From positions 1 to 64,000 of the forward strand of contig NZ_BOPG01000047.1 in assembly GCF_016863635.1 (NCBI RefSeq): a stretch of 64,000 nucleotides of DNA, written 5' to 3'. The stretch is from Virgisporangium aurantiacum. Its GTDB lineage: Bacteria > Actinomycetota > Actinomycetes > Mycobacteriales > Micromonosporaceae. The position numbers were made by a program, and so were the translations under genes. The notes under the pieces are model-generated. The model was not told the DNA's origin, searched no databases, and saw only the letters and a list, made by a program, of their open reading frames with translations. Shown here in pieces: positions 50,842 to 60,165 of this stretch; position 1 is the first letter of the stretch, and every line of letters begins with the position of its first letter.

Positions 50842-52430
50842 GTAGGTGCCCGCCGCGCGTTCGTGGCCTGCTCGAATGCGAACGCCACCGACACCAGCGT
50901 CGGCTCGCTCCACCGCCCGGCGAAGAACGAGACCCCGATCGGCAGGTACTGACGCGCGAAGCCGGCCGGAACCGTCACGTTCGGGTACCCCGACACCGCC
51001 GCCGGCGTCGAGGAGCCGATGAAGCCCTCGAAGTCGGCGCCGTTCTCCAGGTCGGTCTTCCACGCCGGTCCGTTGGTCGGCGCCATGATCGCGTCGAGGC
51101 GGTTGGCCCGGATCGTGTCGTCGATCGCGGCGCGGGCACCGTCGGTGGCGGCCGCGCGCTGGGCCTTGTAGGTCGGGTCGCTCAGGTCGCCGCTGGTCGC
51201 CTGCGCCTGCTCGAAGATCTCCTGGCCGAAGTACGGCATCTCGATCGCCGCGTTGCGGCGGTTGAACTCGATCAGCCCGGCCAGGTCGCCGGGGTGCGGC
51301 CCGGGCCGCCCCGCGAGGTACGCGTTGAGGTCGTGCTTGAACTCCACCAGCAGCGCTGGGTACTCGTTGGCGTCGACGACGTCGAGGCCGGGCAGCGTCA
51401 GGTTGTCGATCACCGTGGCACCCTGCCGGCGCAGCGCCGCCACGCTGGAGTCGATCACCGCGTTGACCGCGGCGTCGTTCACCGGGTTGCCGCCGCTGAC
51501 CCGCCACACCCCGATCCGCTTGCCACGCAACGCGTTCCGGTCCAGCGCCCGCGTGTAGTCGCGCCGCACGTACGGGCCGGCCTCGATCGTGGCGGAGTCG
51601 CGCCGGTCGACGCCCTGGATCACCGAGAGCACGGCCGCCGCGTCGGTCACCGACCGCGTGATCGGCCCGGCCGTGTCCTGCTGGGCCGAGATGGGGACGA
51701 CGCCGGAGCGGCTGACCAGCCCGAGCGTCGGCTTGATCCCGACCACGCCGTTGGCGCCGGACGGGCACACGATCGACCCGTCGGTCTCCGTGCCGATGGT
51801 GACGCTGGCCAGGTTCGCGGCCGCCGCCTGCCCCGAGCCGCTGCTCGACCCGCACGGGTTCCGGTCGAGCACGTGCGGGTTGTTGCCCTGCCCGCCCCGG
51901 GCGCTCCAGCCGCTGCTGGAGTTCGTCGACCGGAAGTTCGCCCACTCGGAGAGGTTCGCCTTGCCGAGCAGGATCGCGCCCGCGTCCCGCAGCTGCCTGG
52001 CCAGGTGCGCGTCGCGGGCCGGGGTCGACCGCACCAGCGCGAACGACCCGGCGGTGGAGTGCTGCCGATCGGCGGTGTCGACGTTGTCCTTGAGCAGCAC
52101 CGGAACGCCTTCGAGCAGGCTGCGCGCGCCGTGCTGGCGGCGGTGCCGGTCACTCATCTGAGCGGCCTTCAGAGCGTCCGGATTCGTCTCGATCACGGCG
52201 TGGAGCCGCGGGTTCAGTGCCCTGATCCGGGCGAGGTAGAACGAGGTGAGTCCGGCCGAGCTGAGTTTCCGGTCCCGGAACGCCTTCTGCAGATCGAGGA
52301 CGGTCGCTTTGTCGAGGTCGACGCCGCCGAAGCGCACCGCCCCGGAAGACGCACCGGCCGGGGTTCCCACAAGCGTGATGAGCAGGGTCAACAGCACCGG
52401 AAGGGCGAGCAGTCGCCTGGGTATCCGCAT
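50823..52430 (-). CDS. exported amidase-signature-family hydrolase
   Basis: 535-aa enzyme from ATG 52430 with GGAGG upstream; a signal peptide 'RRLLALPVLLTLLITLVGT' precedes 'PAGAS'. The amidase signature Ser-cisSer-Lys triad is complete: Lys in 'PVLLKDNVDT', and Ser residues in 'NPCGSSSGSGQAAAANLASV' and 'TIGTETDGSI'. It hydrolyses an amide outside the cell; the substrate is unknown. A perfect 24-bp palindrome lies 29-52 bp upstream of the start and is the obvious operator candidate. Confidence 0.92.
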   Translation of the reverse strand: MRIPRRLLALPVLLTLLITLVGTPAGASSGAVRFGGVDLDKATVLDLQKAFRDRKLSSAGLTSFYLARIRALNPRLHAVIETNPDALKAAQMSDRHRRQHGARSLLEGVPVLLKDNVDTADRQHSTAGSFALVRSTPARDAHLARQLRDAGAILLGKANLSEWANFRSTNSSSGWSARGGQGNNPHVLDRNPCGSSSGSGQAAAANLASVTIGTETDGSIVCPSGANGVVGIKPTLGLVSRSGVVPISAQQDTAGPITRSVTDAAAVLSVIQGVDRRDSATIEAGPYVRRDYTRALDRNALRGKRIGVWRVSGGNPVNDAAVNAVIDSSVAALRRQGATVIDNLTLPGLDVVDANEYPALLVEFKHDLNAYLAGRPGPHPGDLAGLIEFNRRNAAIEMPYFGQEIFEQAQATSGDLSDPTYKAQRAAATDGARAAIDDTIRANRLDAIMAPTNGPAWKTDLENGADFEGFIGSSTPAAVSGYPNVTVPAGFARQYLPIGVSFFAGRWSEPTLVSVAFAFEQATNARRAPTYRETL

Positions 52431-52458
52431 CGAGGCCTCCGAATCGACGGGTTCGACT

Positions 52459-52482
52459 GCGTATAGGTCTAGACCTATACGC
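52459..52482. promoter_or_regulatory. perfect 24-bp palindrome upstream of the amidase gene (putative GntR/HutC-type operator)
   Basis: Half-site GCGTATAGGTCT repeated inverted with no spacer. The centre GGTCTAGACC matches the GT-N-TA-N-AC pattern of HutC-subfamily GntR operators and the core of DasR (dre) sites. It lies 29 bp from the amidase ATG and about 108 bp from the divergent gene start at 52590. No GntR regulator is encoded in the window. Confidence 0.75.
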
Positions 52483-52589
52483 GCCGGCACGCTACCCGAC
52501 ATGGATTTCGCAACTTTCCGTGATCACCTCCCACCGGTGCGCTATGGTGTCTGGCGTCACTCAGGCACCATCCGTAACCGAGGAGCTCG

Positions 52590-53531
52590 GTGACCTCAGA
52601 ATTCCGGCATCCGGCCCTGTTCTACTCGGGTGTCGACGACTATCTCGCGGGCACGGTCCCGTTCGTGCGCGCCGGCCTCGTTGCCGGCGAGCCGGTCGCG
52701 GTCGCCGTACCACCGGAGAACCTGGCGATCCTGGCCGGCGGCCTCGGTGCCGACGTCGGCCTGGTGCAGTTCCTCGACATGGCCCGGGTCGGGCGCAACC
52801 CGGGGCGGATCATCCCGGGCGTGCTGCGGGCGTTCGTCGACGCGAATCCCGGCCGCCGGGTCCGCATCATCGGCGAGCCGATCTGGGCCGGGCGCACGGC
52901 GCTGGAGTACCCGGCCTGCGCGCAGCACGAGGCGCTGATCAACCGGGCGTTCGCCGGCCGCGACGTCGAGATCCTGTGCCCGTACGACACGAACGGCCTC
53001 GACGAGACCGCGCTGGCCGACGCCCGCGCGACCCACCCGGTGCTGATCACCGGCGACCGCGAGCGGGTCAGCGACGACTACGACCCCGACGGCGTCGTGG
53101 CCCGCTACAACCGGCCGCTCCCGCCCGCGCCGGCCGACGCCGCCATGCTCCCGTTCGACGTCGACAGCCTGGCCGGCCTGCGCCGCTTCGTGGTCACCGG
53201 CGCCGCCCTGCACGGCCTGGCCGAGGCGCAGCGCGACGACCTGGAACTGATGGTCGACGAGTTGGCCACCAACGCGGTGCGGCACGGTGCCGGCACCGGC
53301 GCGGTGCACATGTGGGCCGAGGGCGACCGGGTGTGGTGCGAGGTCCACTCCGGTGGCCGGATCGGCGATCCGCTGGCCGGCCGCGAGCCGGTACACGTCG
53401 ACGCCGACCACGGGCGCGGCCTGCTTGTGGTCAACCATCTCGCGGACCTCGTGCGGGTCTACACCGGAACCGACGCCACCACCGTGCGGATGTGCCTCAC
53501 CGTGCGGTTGGATGAGCAGCGTGTCGGATGA
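52590..53531 (+). CDS. MEDS-domain anti-sigma-type regulator with RsbW-like ATPase domain
   Basis: 313-aa protein. The N-terminal MEDS domain (about 1-180, 'HPALFYSGVDDYLAGTVPFV') senses methanogen/methylotroph-type ligands in other proteins. The C-terminal HATPase_c_2 domain has 'LELMVDELATNAVRHG' (N box) and 'HGRGLLVVNHLAD' (G box), as in RsbW-like anti-sigma kinases. It starts at GTG 52590 and overlaps the TPP-enzyme gene. This domain pairing is common in actinomycetes and suggests partner-switch signalling. Confidence 0.9.
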   Translation: MTSEFRHPALFYSGVDDYLAGTVPFVRAGLVAGEPVAVAVPPENLAILAGGLGADVGLVQFLDMARVGRNPGRIIPGVLRAFVDANPGRRVRIIGEPIWAGRTALEYPACAQHEALINRAFAGRDVEILCPYDTNGLDETALADARATHPVLITGDRERVSDDYDPDGVVARYNRPLPPAPADAAMLPFDVDSLAGLRRFVVTGAALHGLAEAQRDDLELMVDELATNAVRHGAGTGAVHMWAEGDRVWCEVHSGGRIGDPLAGREPVHVDADHGRGLLVVNHLADLVRVYTGTDATTVRMCLTVRLDEQRVG

Positions 53532-55080
53532 ATCTGAGGTATTGACCGGCGCCGAGGCGCTGATGCGGACGTTCGTCGATGCCGGGGTCGACGTGTGCTT
53601 CATGAACCCGGGCACCTCCGAGATGCACTTCGTCGCGGCGCTCGATCGCGTGCCGGCGATGCGCGGCGTCCTCACGCTGTTCGAGGGGGTGGCAACCGGC
53701 GCGGCCGACGGCTTCGGCCGGATCGCCGGCCGCCCCGCCGCCGCGCTGCTGCACCTCGGCCCGGGCCTCGCGAACGGCCTGGCCAACCTGCACAACGCGC
53801 GCCGCGCCCGCACCCCGCTGGTCACCGTGGTCGGCGAGCACGCCACGTTCCACCAGCAGTTCGACGCGCCGCTGCAGAGCGACATCGCGGCACTCGCCGG
53901 CCCGGTCTCCGGCTGGGTGCGCACGTCGAGCAGCGTCGTCGGGGTCGGCGCCGACGCGTCCGCCGCGGTCGAGGCCGCGCTCACGCCGCCGGGCGGCGTC
54001 GCCACGTTGATCGTTCCGGCCGACCTGAGCTGGTCGCCGGGCGCGGCCATCGGTCGGCCGCCGGGCCCGCGCCCACTTCTTTCGGTGGACGCCATGAGCG
54101 TCACCGGAGCGACCACCGCTCTGAGAACGACGAAGTCCGCCCTGCTCCTCGGCGGCGCGGCGCTCCGCGAACCGGGCCTGACGGCGGCCGCCCGCATCGC
54201 CGCGGCCACCGGCGCCCGCCTGCTCTGCGAGACGTTCCCCGCCCGCCTCGAACGCGGTGCCGGCCTGCCCGCCGTCGAGCGGATCGCCTACCTGCCCGAG
54301 CTGGCCACCCAGCAGTTGGCCGGCCTCGACACGCTGGTGCTCGTCGGAGCCGCCGAGCCGGTGACGTTCTTCGGCTACCCCGACACCCCGAGCCGCCCCG
54401 CCCCGACGGGCTGCGTGACCCACGTGCTCGCCCGCCCGGGCGACGACGCCGTCGCCGCCCTGGAGGCCCTGGCCGACGACCTCGGCGCGCGCGATCCGGC
54501 CCCGGTTGCGCCCGCCGGCAGTCTTACGGATCCGACCGGCGCCCTGGACGTCACCTCGTTCGCCGCCGCGATCGCCGCCACCCTGCCCGAGAACGCGATC
54601 GTGGTCGACGAGGCGAACACCTCGGGCGTCGCCGTCCCCGCGGCCACCGCCGGCGCCCCCCGCCACGACCTCCTGACGTTGACCGGAGGCGCGATCGGCC
54701 AGGGCCCGCCCGTCGCCGTGGGCGCCGCGATCGCCGGCGGCGACCGCCCGGTGCTGAACCTCCAGGCCGACGGCAGCGCCCTGTACACGATGCAGGCCTG
54801 GTGGACCCAGGCCAGGGAGGGCCTGAACGTCACGACGGTGCTGCTGAACAACCGCGCGTACGCGATCCTCCACCATGAACTGTCGAAGGTGGGAGCGGTT
54901 GCCGGCGGCACCCGCGCGAAGGCGATGCTCACCCTCACCGACCCCACCCCCGACTACGTCCACCTGGCCCGGGGAATGGGCCTCACCGCCGGCCGCGCCC
55001 GAACCGCCGACGACCTGGTCAAGCTCCTCCGCCACGCCTACACCGAACCCGGCCCCCACCTCATCGAGGCCGTCCTCTGA
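53512..55080 (+). CDS. thiamine-diphosphate-dependent enzyme, acetolactate-synthase large-subunit-like
   Basis: 522-aa ThDP enzyme. 'FMNPGTSEMHFVAALD' and 'FEGVATGAADGFGRIAG' (catalytic Glu that activates ThDP) mark the PYR domain; the PP domain has the GDG-type site 'LQADGSALYTMQAWW' ending 'LNNRAYAI'. It is nearer to the benzoylformate-decarboxylase-like group often annotated as acetolactate synthase than to true IlvB, and it has no IlvN partner. ATG 53512 overlaps the preceding gene by 20 bp; GTG 53521 is an alternative. Substrate unknown. Confidence 0.88.
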   Translation: MSSVSDESEVLTGAEALMRTFVDAGVDVCFMNPGTSEMHFVAALDRVPAMRGVLTLFEGVATGAADGFGRIAGRPAAALLHLGPGLANGLANLHNARRARTPLVTVVGEHATFHQQFDAPLQSDIAALAGPVSGWVRTSSSVVGVGADASAAVEAALTPPGGVATLIVPADLSWSPGAAIGRPPGPRPLLSVDAMSVTGATTALRTTKSALLLGGAALREPGLTAAARIAAATGARLLCETFPARLERGAGLPAVERIAYLPELATQQLAGLDTLVLVGAAEPVTFFGYPDTPSRPAPTGCVTHVLARPGDDAVAALEALADDLGARDPAPVAPAGSLTDPTGALDVTSFAAAIAATLPENAIVVDEANTSGVAVPAATAGAPRHDLLTLTGGAIGQGPPVAVGAAIAGGDRPVLNLQADGSALYTMQAWWTQAREGLNVTTVLLNNRAYAILHHELSKVGAVAGGTRAKAMLTLTDPTPDYVHLARGMGLTAGRARTADDLVKLLRHAYTEPGPHLIEAVL

Positions 55081-55086
55081 CCGCCG

Positions 55087-56463
55087 CTACCAGGTGACCG
55101 GTTTGCCGGCCGTGTACAGCCAGGTTTGGAAGAACGGGCGCAACGGTTGGCGGGAGATCTTCTCGGCCAGCGCGATGAAGTCGCCCGTGCTCGCGTCACT
55201 GTTCCGGTGCAGCGCGTACCACGCCTTCAGCAACGCGAAGAACGACCGGTCACCGATCTTCTCGCGCAGCGCCTGCAGCGTCAGCGCGCCCTTGTCGTAC
55301 ACCGACGCGACGAACAGGTTCGTGGCTCCGGGGTCGGCGACGACGTTGCGCCACAACGATGCCGTGTCGGGACGGGCGTACAGGGCGTCGAACTGGGCGG
55401 CGGCCGTGGTGCCGCCGTTGTGCTCCTCCCACAGCCACTCGGCGTAGGTGGCGAAGCCCTCGTTCAGCCAGATGTCCTTCCACAGCGACGGGCTGACACT
55501 GTTGCCGTACCACTGGTGCGCCAGTTCGTGTGCCACCGTCGACTCGCTCGGGGCACCCGAGTAGATGGGACGGGTCTGGGTCTCCAGCGCGTATCCGGCG
55601 TCCTCGTCGTCGTCGATGATCGCCCCGAACGAGGAGAACGGATAACGCCCGAAGACGTCGTTGAAGTAGGAAATGATCGAGCTCGTCCGCGCGATGCCGT
55701 CGTCGGCCGTGTCCGGCAGGTCGCGGTCGACCGCGTCGATGATCGGCAGGCCGTTCGGGCCGCGGCTGAACCGCAGGTCGTAGTCCCCGATCGAGGCGGT
55801 GGACAGGTAACTGGCCATGGGGTCGCGGGCGTGCCACTTGAACGTCGTCCAGCCCCGTGAACTGCGCCGCCCGACCAGTTCGCCGTTGGCGACGGCGGTC
55901 TTGCCGTCGGGCACGGTGATGGTGAAGTCGTAGGTGGCCTTGTCGGTCTGGTGGTCGTTCACGGGGTACCACGTCGACGCGCCCTCGGGCTCGTTGGCCA
56001 CGAACGCACCGTCGGCGTACGACACCCAGCCGTAGAGCGCGTCGGTGTTGTCGGTCGGCTGGCCCGTGGTCCCGTCGTAGCGCACCACCACGGTGAAGTC
56101 CGCACCACGGCGGAGATCGCGCCGCGGCGTCACCGTCAGTTCCTGCCCGTCGCGGGTGAACGCGGCCGCGCGACCGTCCACCGTTATGGATCGCACGGTG
56201 AAGCCCCGCAGGTCGAGGTTGAAGCTCGAGAGCGCCTGTTCCGCACGCGCCGAAATGGACGTGACCCCGACGAACGCCTTGGTCGCCGGCGTGTACCGGA
56301 TGTCGAGGTCGTAGTGGCGCACGTCGTACCCGCCGTTGCCGGCCAGCGGGAAGTACGCGTCGCCGACGCCCGGCGCACCGGGCCTGGCCGCGCTCGCGTC
56401 CGCGGGCGTGGCGATCAGAAGTGCCACCGCGGTCGCAACCGCGGGCAGTGCCAGCCTTCTCAT
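55087..56463 (-). CDS. exported M1-family zinc aminopeptidase
   Basis: 458-aa secreted metalloprotease with a signal peptide ('LALPAVATAVALLIATPADA'). The gluzincin site is 'TVAHELAHQWYGNSVS' (HExxH) with the third ligand Glu in 'WLNEGFATYAEW'. The substrate N-terminus-binding region is 'GYALETQTRPIY' (in place of GAMEN). It lacks the C-terminal ARM domain of longer M1 enzymes, as usual for actinobacterial exported forms. It is divergent from the XdhC-like gene (30 bp). Confidence 0.92.
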   Translation of the reverse strand: MRRLALPAVATAVALLIATPADASAARPGAPGVGDAYFPLAGNGGYDVRHYDLDIRYTPATKAFVGVTSISARAEQALSSFNLDLRGFTVRSITVDGRAAAFTRDGQELTVTPRRDLRRGADFTVVVRYDGTTGQPTDNTDALYGWVSYADGAFVANEPEGASTWYPVNDHQTDKATYDFTITVPDGKTAVANGELVGRRSSRGWTTFKWHARDPMASYLSTASIGDYDLRFSRGPNGLPIIDAVDRDLPDTADDGIARTSSIISYFNDVFGRYPFSSFGAIIDDDEDAGYALETQTRPIYSGAPSESTVAHELAHQWYGNSVSPSLWKDIWLNEGFATYAEWLWEEHNGGTTAAAQFDALYARPDTASLWRNVVADPGATNLFVASVYDKGALTLQALREKIGDRSFFALLKAWYALHRNSDASTGDFIALAEKISRQPLRPFFQTWLYTAGKPVTW

Positions 56464-56493
56464 CGTGTGGACAGTAATGGCACAGTCGGAACC

Positions 56494-56952
56494 GTGAAAG
56501 ACGCGGAATGCGAGATCCCGCCGGACCAAACCGGTACCAGAACACTCATCGCGGTCTTTGCCGGGCCGGTCGCCGACCAACTGCTGCATTTCGGTCGCCA
56601 CGCCGGGTTCCGCACGGTACTGGTGGATCCGAAGGGTGACATCACCGCCATTCCCGGCGACGACGACGCCGACATCGTGATCGCCGACCACCACCGCCCC
56701 GAACTCGGGCAGGTGCTCAAGGAGGCGCTCGCCGGCCGGTCCCGCTGGATCGGCGTCATCGGCAGCCCGCGCCACCCGGCGCCGCACCCGGCCGCGCTGA
56801 AGGAACTCGGCGTCAGCGACGCCGACATCGCCCGCGTCCACCGGCCGATCGGCCTCAACATCGGGTCGCGCACGCCGGGCGAGATCGCGATCGCCACGCT
56901 GGCCGGGTTGATCGCCGACCGCAACGGCCGCCCGGGCGGTTTCGAATGGTAA
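56494..56952 (+). CDS. XdhC C-terminal (Rossmann) domain protein
   Basis: 152-aa protein from GTG 56494, equal to the C-terminal NAD-binding half of XdhC/CoxI, which help insert sulfurated Mo cofactor into xanthine dehydrogenase-type enzymes. 'LIAVFAGPVADQLLHFGRHA' is the Rossmann start, and 'RVHRPIGLNIGSRTPGEIAI' is the hallmark segment. The N-terminal XdhC domain is missing, and no molybdoenzyme genes are nearby. Confidence 0.88.
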   Translation: MKDAECEIPPDQTGTRTLIAVFAGPVADQLLHFGRHAGFRTVLVDPKGDITAIPGDDDADIVIADHHRPELGQVLKEALAGRSRWIGVIGSPRHPAPHPAALKELGVSDADIARVHRPIGLNIGSRTPGEIAIATLAGLIADRNGRPGGFEW

Positions 56953-57010
56953 GTACCTCCATCGGGCTAAACGTGTAGCGGGATCGTCACATCTCCATAC
57001 GCTGAAAGAC

Positions 57011-58906
57011 ATGGCCAGCGATGAGGACGCCAAGGACGACGGCTACACCGCCCCCGAACTCGCCGACTCCCGCTGGCTGCACCACGCCGAGGCGTTCGCC
57101 AGCACCAGTTTCTGGTCGGTGGCCCGGCGCCTGCCCGCGATCGTCAGGGAATCGGTCGGCATCGCCTGGACCGCCAGCAAGCGCGACACCGTCGCCGCGA
57201 TCGGCCTGAACCTCGTCGGCGGCGTGATGACCACGCTCGGCCTGCTCGCCACCGCGGGCGTCCTGCGGGAACTGTTCGCCGCCGGCCCCACCCCCGACAA
57301 GGTGCGGGCGGCGATGCCCGCGCTGATCGTCGCCGCCCTGGCCACCGCGGCCAAGGGCGGGCTCACGATCGCCGCGGGCTGGGCGCAGGCCCGGATGGCG
57401 CCGCAGATCAACTTCGCCATCGAGATCCGCCTCTTCGAGGCCACGACGGCGGTGGAGCTCGGCGCGTTCGACGACGCCGGCTTCGCCGAGGACATGGACC
57501 GCGCCCGCGAACGCGGCATGGCCGAGGCGGCGTCGCTGGTGGACAGCACGGTCAACCTGGTCACCGGCGCCGTCGGCGTGGTGGCCACCGCGACGGCGGT
57601 CACCGTGATCGAGCCGCTGCTGCTGCCGTGCCTGATCCTCGCGTCGCTGCCGTCGGCGATCACGGCGGTGCGGGTCGCGCGGCGCGAGTACGTGACACTG
57701 CTCAGCCGCATCACCCGCCGTCGACGGCTGTGGATGCTCGCCAACCTGATGGCCAACCGGCTCACCGCCGCCGAGGTGCGCACGTACCAGATGCGGGGCT
57801 TCCTGCTCGGTGAGTACCGCCGCATCATGCACTCGGAGACCGGCGCGCTGCTGTCGCTCGTCCGCACCCAGACCGGGACGCGGCTGGCCGGCGCCGTCTT
57901 CAGCGGCGGCGCGGCCTTCGCCCTCTACGCCGCGCTCGGCGGCCTCCTCCTGGCCGGCAACATCCCGCTCGCCGCGGCCGCCACCGCGCTGATCGCCCTG
58001 CAACAGGCCAGGATGAGCCAGTACACCGCGATCTACGCGGCGAACATGCTCTACGAGGACGCGCTCTACTACGGCGACTACCGCGCGTTCCTCGACCGGG
58101 CCGAGAACCACCTCCCGAAACCCGGTGGCACGCCGGTCGAGGGCTTCGACGAGATCCGGCTCGACGACGTCAGCCTGCGCTACCCCGACACCGACGCACC
58201 GGCCGTCGACGGCGTCTCGATGACGCTGCGACGCGGCCAGGTGATCGCGCTCGTCGGCGAGAACGGCTCCGGCAAGTCGAGCCTGGCCAAGCTGATCGCG
58301 GGCCTCTACGAACCCGCGGAGGGGGTCATCCGCTGGGACGGCGTGAGCATCACCGATCTCGACCGGGCCAGCCTCGCCCGGCACGTGGCCGTCACCACGC
58401 AGGACTGGTGGAAGTTCCCGTTCACCGCCGAGCAGAACATCCTGATCGGCCGGCACGACCGCACCGGCGACGGCGGCCCGTCGATCACCGACGCCGCCCG
58501 GTCGGCCGCCGCCCACGACATGATCGAGAAGCTGCCGTTCGGCTACGAGACGCTGCTCGACCGGGCGTTCAAGAAGGGCCATGACCTGTCCGGCGGCCAG
58601 TGGCAGCGGCTGGTGTCGGCGCGCGCGTTCTACCGCGACGCCGCGCTGCTGATCTGCGACGAGCCGTCGTCGGCCCTCGACGCCCGCGCCGAGCACGCGA
58701 TCTTCCAGCAGCTCCGCGCCGATCCGGCCCGCACGATCGTGCTCATCACGCACCGGCTGGCCAACGTGCGGCACGCCGACCACATCTACGTGCTGCACGA
58801 GGGCCGCGTCGTCCAGCACGGTGGTCACGACGCGCTCATGGACCAGGGCGGGCTCTACCGCGAGCTGTTCGAGCTCCAGGCGAGCGGCTACCGCGCGTCG
58901 GTTTAG
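57011..58906 (+). CDS. ABC exporter, fused permease and ATPase
   Basis: 631-aa half-transporter. The membrane part (about 1-340) has six hydrophobic segments, and the ATPase (about 375-625) has Walker A 'GENGSGKSS', signature 'HDLSGGQWQRL', Walker B 'ALLICDEPSSALD' and switch His 'LITHR'. It would act as a homodimer exporting an unknown compound (lipid, peptide or drug). It starts at ATG 57011 as a single gene; its 3' end overlaps the convergent epimerase gene by 4 bp. Confidence 0.92.
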   Translation: MASDEDAKDDGYTAPELADSRWLHHAEAFASTSFWSVARRLPAIVRESVGIAWTASKRDTVAAIGLNLVGGVMTTLGLLATAGVLRELFAAGPTPDKVRAAMPALIVAALATAAKGGLTIAAGWAQARMAPQINFAIEIRLFEATTAVELGAFDDAGFAEDMDRARERGMAEAASLVDSTVNLVTGAVGVVATATAVTVIEPLLLPCLILASLPSAITAVRVARREYVTLLSRITRRRRLWMLANLMANRLTAAEVRTYQMRGFLLGEYRRIMHSETGALLSLVRTQTGTRLAGAVFSGGAAFALYAALGGLLLAGNIPLAAAATALIALQQARMSQYTAIYAANMLYEDALYYGDYRAFLDRAENHLPKPGGTPVEGFDEIRLDDVSLRYPDTDAPAVDGVSMTLRRGQVIALVGENGSGKSSLAKLIAGLYEPAEGVIRWDGVSITDLDRASLARHVAVTTQDWWKFPFTAEQNILIGRHDRTGDGGPSITDAARSAAAHDMIEKLPFGYETLLDRAFKKGHDLSGGQWQRLVSARAFYRDAALLICDEPSSALDARAEHAIFQQLRADPARTIVLITHRLANVRHADHIYVLHEGRVVQHGGHDALMDQGGLYRELFELQASGYRASV

Positions 58907-59652
58907 GTCAGATGCGCCAGTCGCGCGCCATCCGCATTTTCAAGATCATTTGTGACGTCGTGAGCGTACTCTTTCGAGTCGTCGCGGGGCCGGTAGCCGA
59001 GTTCCTGGCGGGTCGTCGCGTCGTCCCACATGGTGCCCGTGTTGGCGGAGATCCCGTGGTAAACGCCGTACCTCGCCGTGCTCGCCGGCGGGGCGGTCAG
59101 CGCGGCCTCCACCAGGCTCACGACGTCTCCGAAACTCAACCACCCACCGAGCCAGCTCCTGGCCTCCGGGCGCCGCGCGACCCCGCCCAGCCGGAGGCAG
59201 CGCACCGACAGACCGTGCAGGTCCGCGTAGACGCGGCCGAGCGTCTCGCCGAACACCTTCGTCGCGCCGTAGGCGCAGCACGGGTACGGCGGCAGGTCCG
59301 TGCCGATGCCGGTGCGGCCGGCGTCGAGGTGGCCGCCCATCGCGTGCAGGGAACTGGCCAGCACGACCGTCGTCACCGTTGCGCTGCGTGCGGCGGCGTC
59401 GAGCACGTTCACCACCGCGTCGGCGTTCGGGCCGCGCAGGTGCTCCCAGGTGGTGTCGGGATCGGCGTTGGCGGCCAGGTGCACCACCGCGCCCGCTCCG
59501 GCTATGGCCCGGTCGACGAACGCCCTGTCCCGCAGATCGCCGTCCTCGATGTCGGTCGGACGCAGGTCGTAGCGGTCCTTCAGGCCCGCGACCACCAGGC
59601 CGCCGACCAGCCCCGCCGCACCCGTGACCACAACCGGAAACTCGTTCGCCAT
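58903..59652 (-). CDS. NAD-dependent epimerase/dehydratase (extended SDR, uronate-dehydrogenase-like)
   Basis: 249-aa extended short-chain dehydrogenase. The NAD-binding motif is 'VTGAAGLVGGLV' (TGxxGxxG), 'VVHLAANADPDTTWE' is the downstream NAD region, and the catalytic Tyr-Lys pair is in 'AYGATKVFGE' with Ser in 'LASSLHAMGG'. The 'AANADPDTTWEHL' pattern resembles uronate dehydrogenases. It lies alone on the minus strand. Confidence 0.88.
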   Translation of the reverse strand: MANEFPVVVTGAAGLVGGLVVAGLKDRYDLRPTDIEDGDLRDRAFVDRAIAGAGAVVHLAANADPDTTWEHLRGPNADAVVNVLDAAARSATVTTVVLASSLHAMGGHLDAGRTGIGTDLPPYPCCAYGATKVFGETLGRVYADLHGLSVRCLRLGGVARRPEARSWLGGWLSFGDVVSLVEAALTAPPASTARYGVYHGISANTGTMWDDATTRQELGYRPRDDSKEYAHDVTNDLENADGARLAHLT

Positions 59653-59702
59653 GGGATGATTTCAGCACGTTGCGTGCGTATTCATGGGAAGGAGGGATGC
59701 CC

Positions 59703-60047
59703 GTGGAGCCGCTCAAGCCCCGTGACGTGCGCGCGGTCGCGTTCAGCAAGCCGCCCCCCGGCCGGCGCGGCTACGACGAGACCGAGGTCGACTCGTTCCT
59801 CGACGCGGTGGAGCAGACGCTCGCCGTCCTGTACCACCAGATCGCCCTGCTCCGGGGCGAACCCACCACCCCCGGCGGCGTGGGTGCCCGGGCCGGTGGG
59901 CAACTGGCGCTGCCGGCCGGCCCCAGCAACGGCGCGCTCGTCCACGTGAACGGCGGACCCACCGCCTCGGAACGGGCTATCCTCGCCGAACTCGACCAGA
60001 TCAAGCTGCGGCTGGCCCGGATCGAGAACGCCGTGACGATCCGGTAG
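59703..60047 (+). CDS. short DivIVA-domain protein
   Basis: About 114 aa, with the DivIVA N-terminal signature 'VAFSKPPPGRRGYDETEVDS' continuing 'FLDAVEQTLAVLY', followed by a flexible Gly/Ala/Pro linker and a short helix 'ERAILAELDQIKLRLARIE'. DivIVA/Wag31 in actinomycetes guides polar growth, but this paralogue lacks the long coiled coil. GTG 59703 is preferred because GGAGG lies 7 bases upstream; ATG 59697 touches the ribosome site. Confidence 0.87.
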   Translation: MEPLKPRDVRAVAFSKPPPGRRGYDETEVDSFLDAVEQTLAVLYHQIALLRGEPTTPGGVGARAGGQLALPAGPSNGALVHVNGGPTASERAILAELDQIKLRLARIENAVTIR

Positions 60048-60165
60048 CCGTTGCGGTTACCGCGGTCAAAGGGCGACACGAGGGTTGTGGCCCCGGTGTC
60101 CGTCCGGTACTCAGAGATTTACGTATTTCTTTCCGCTGTCTCTTCCCGCTGCCGGAGGGCCCGCT

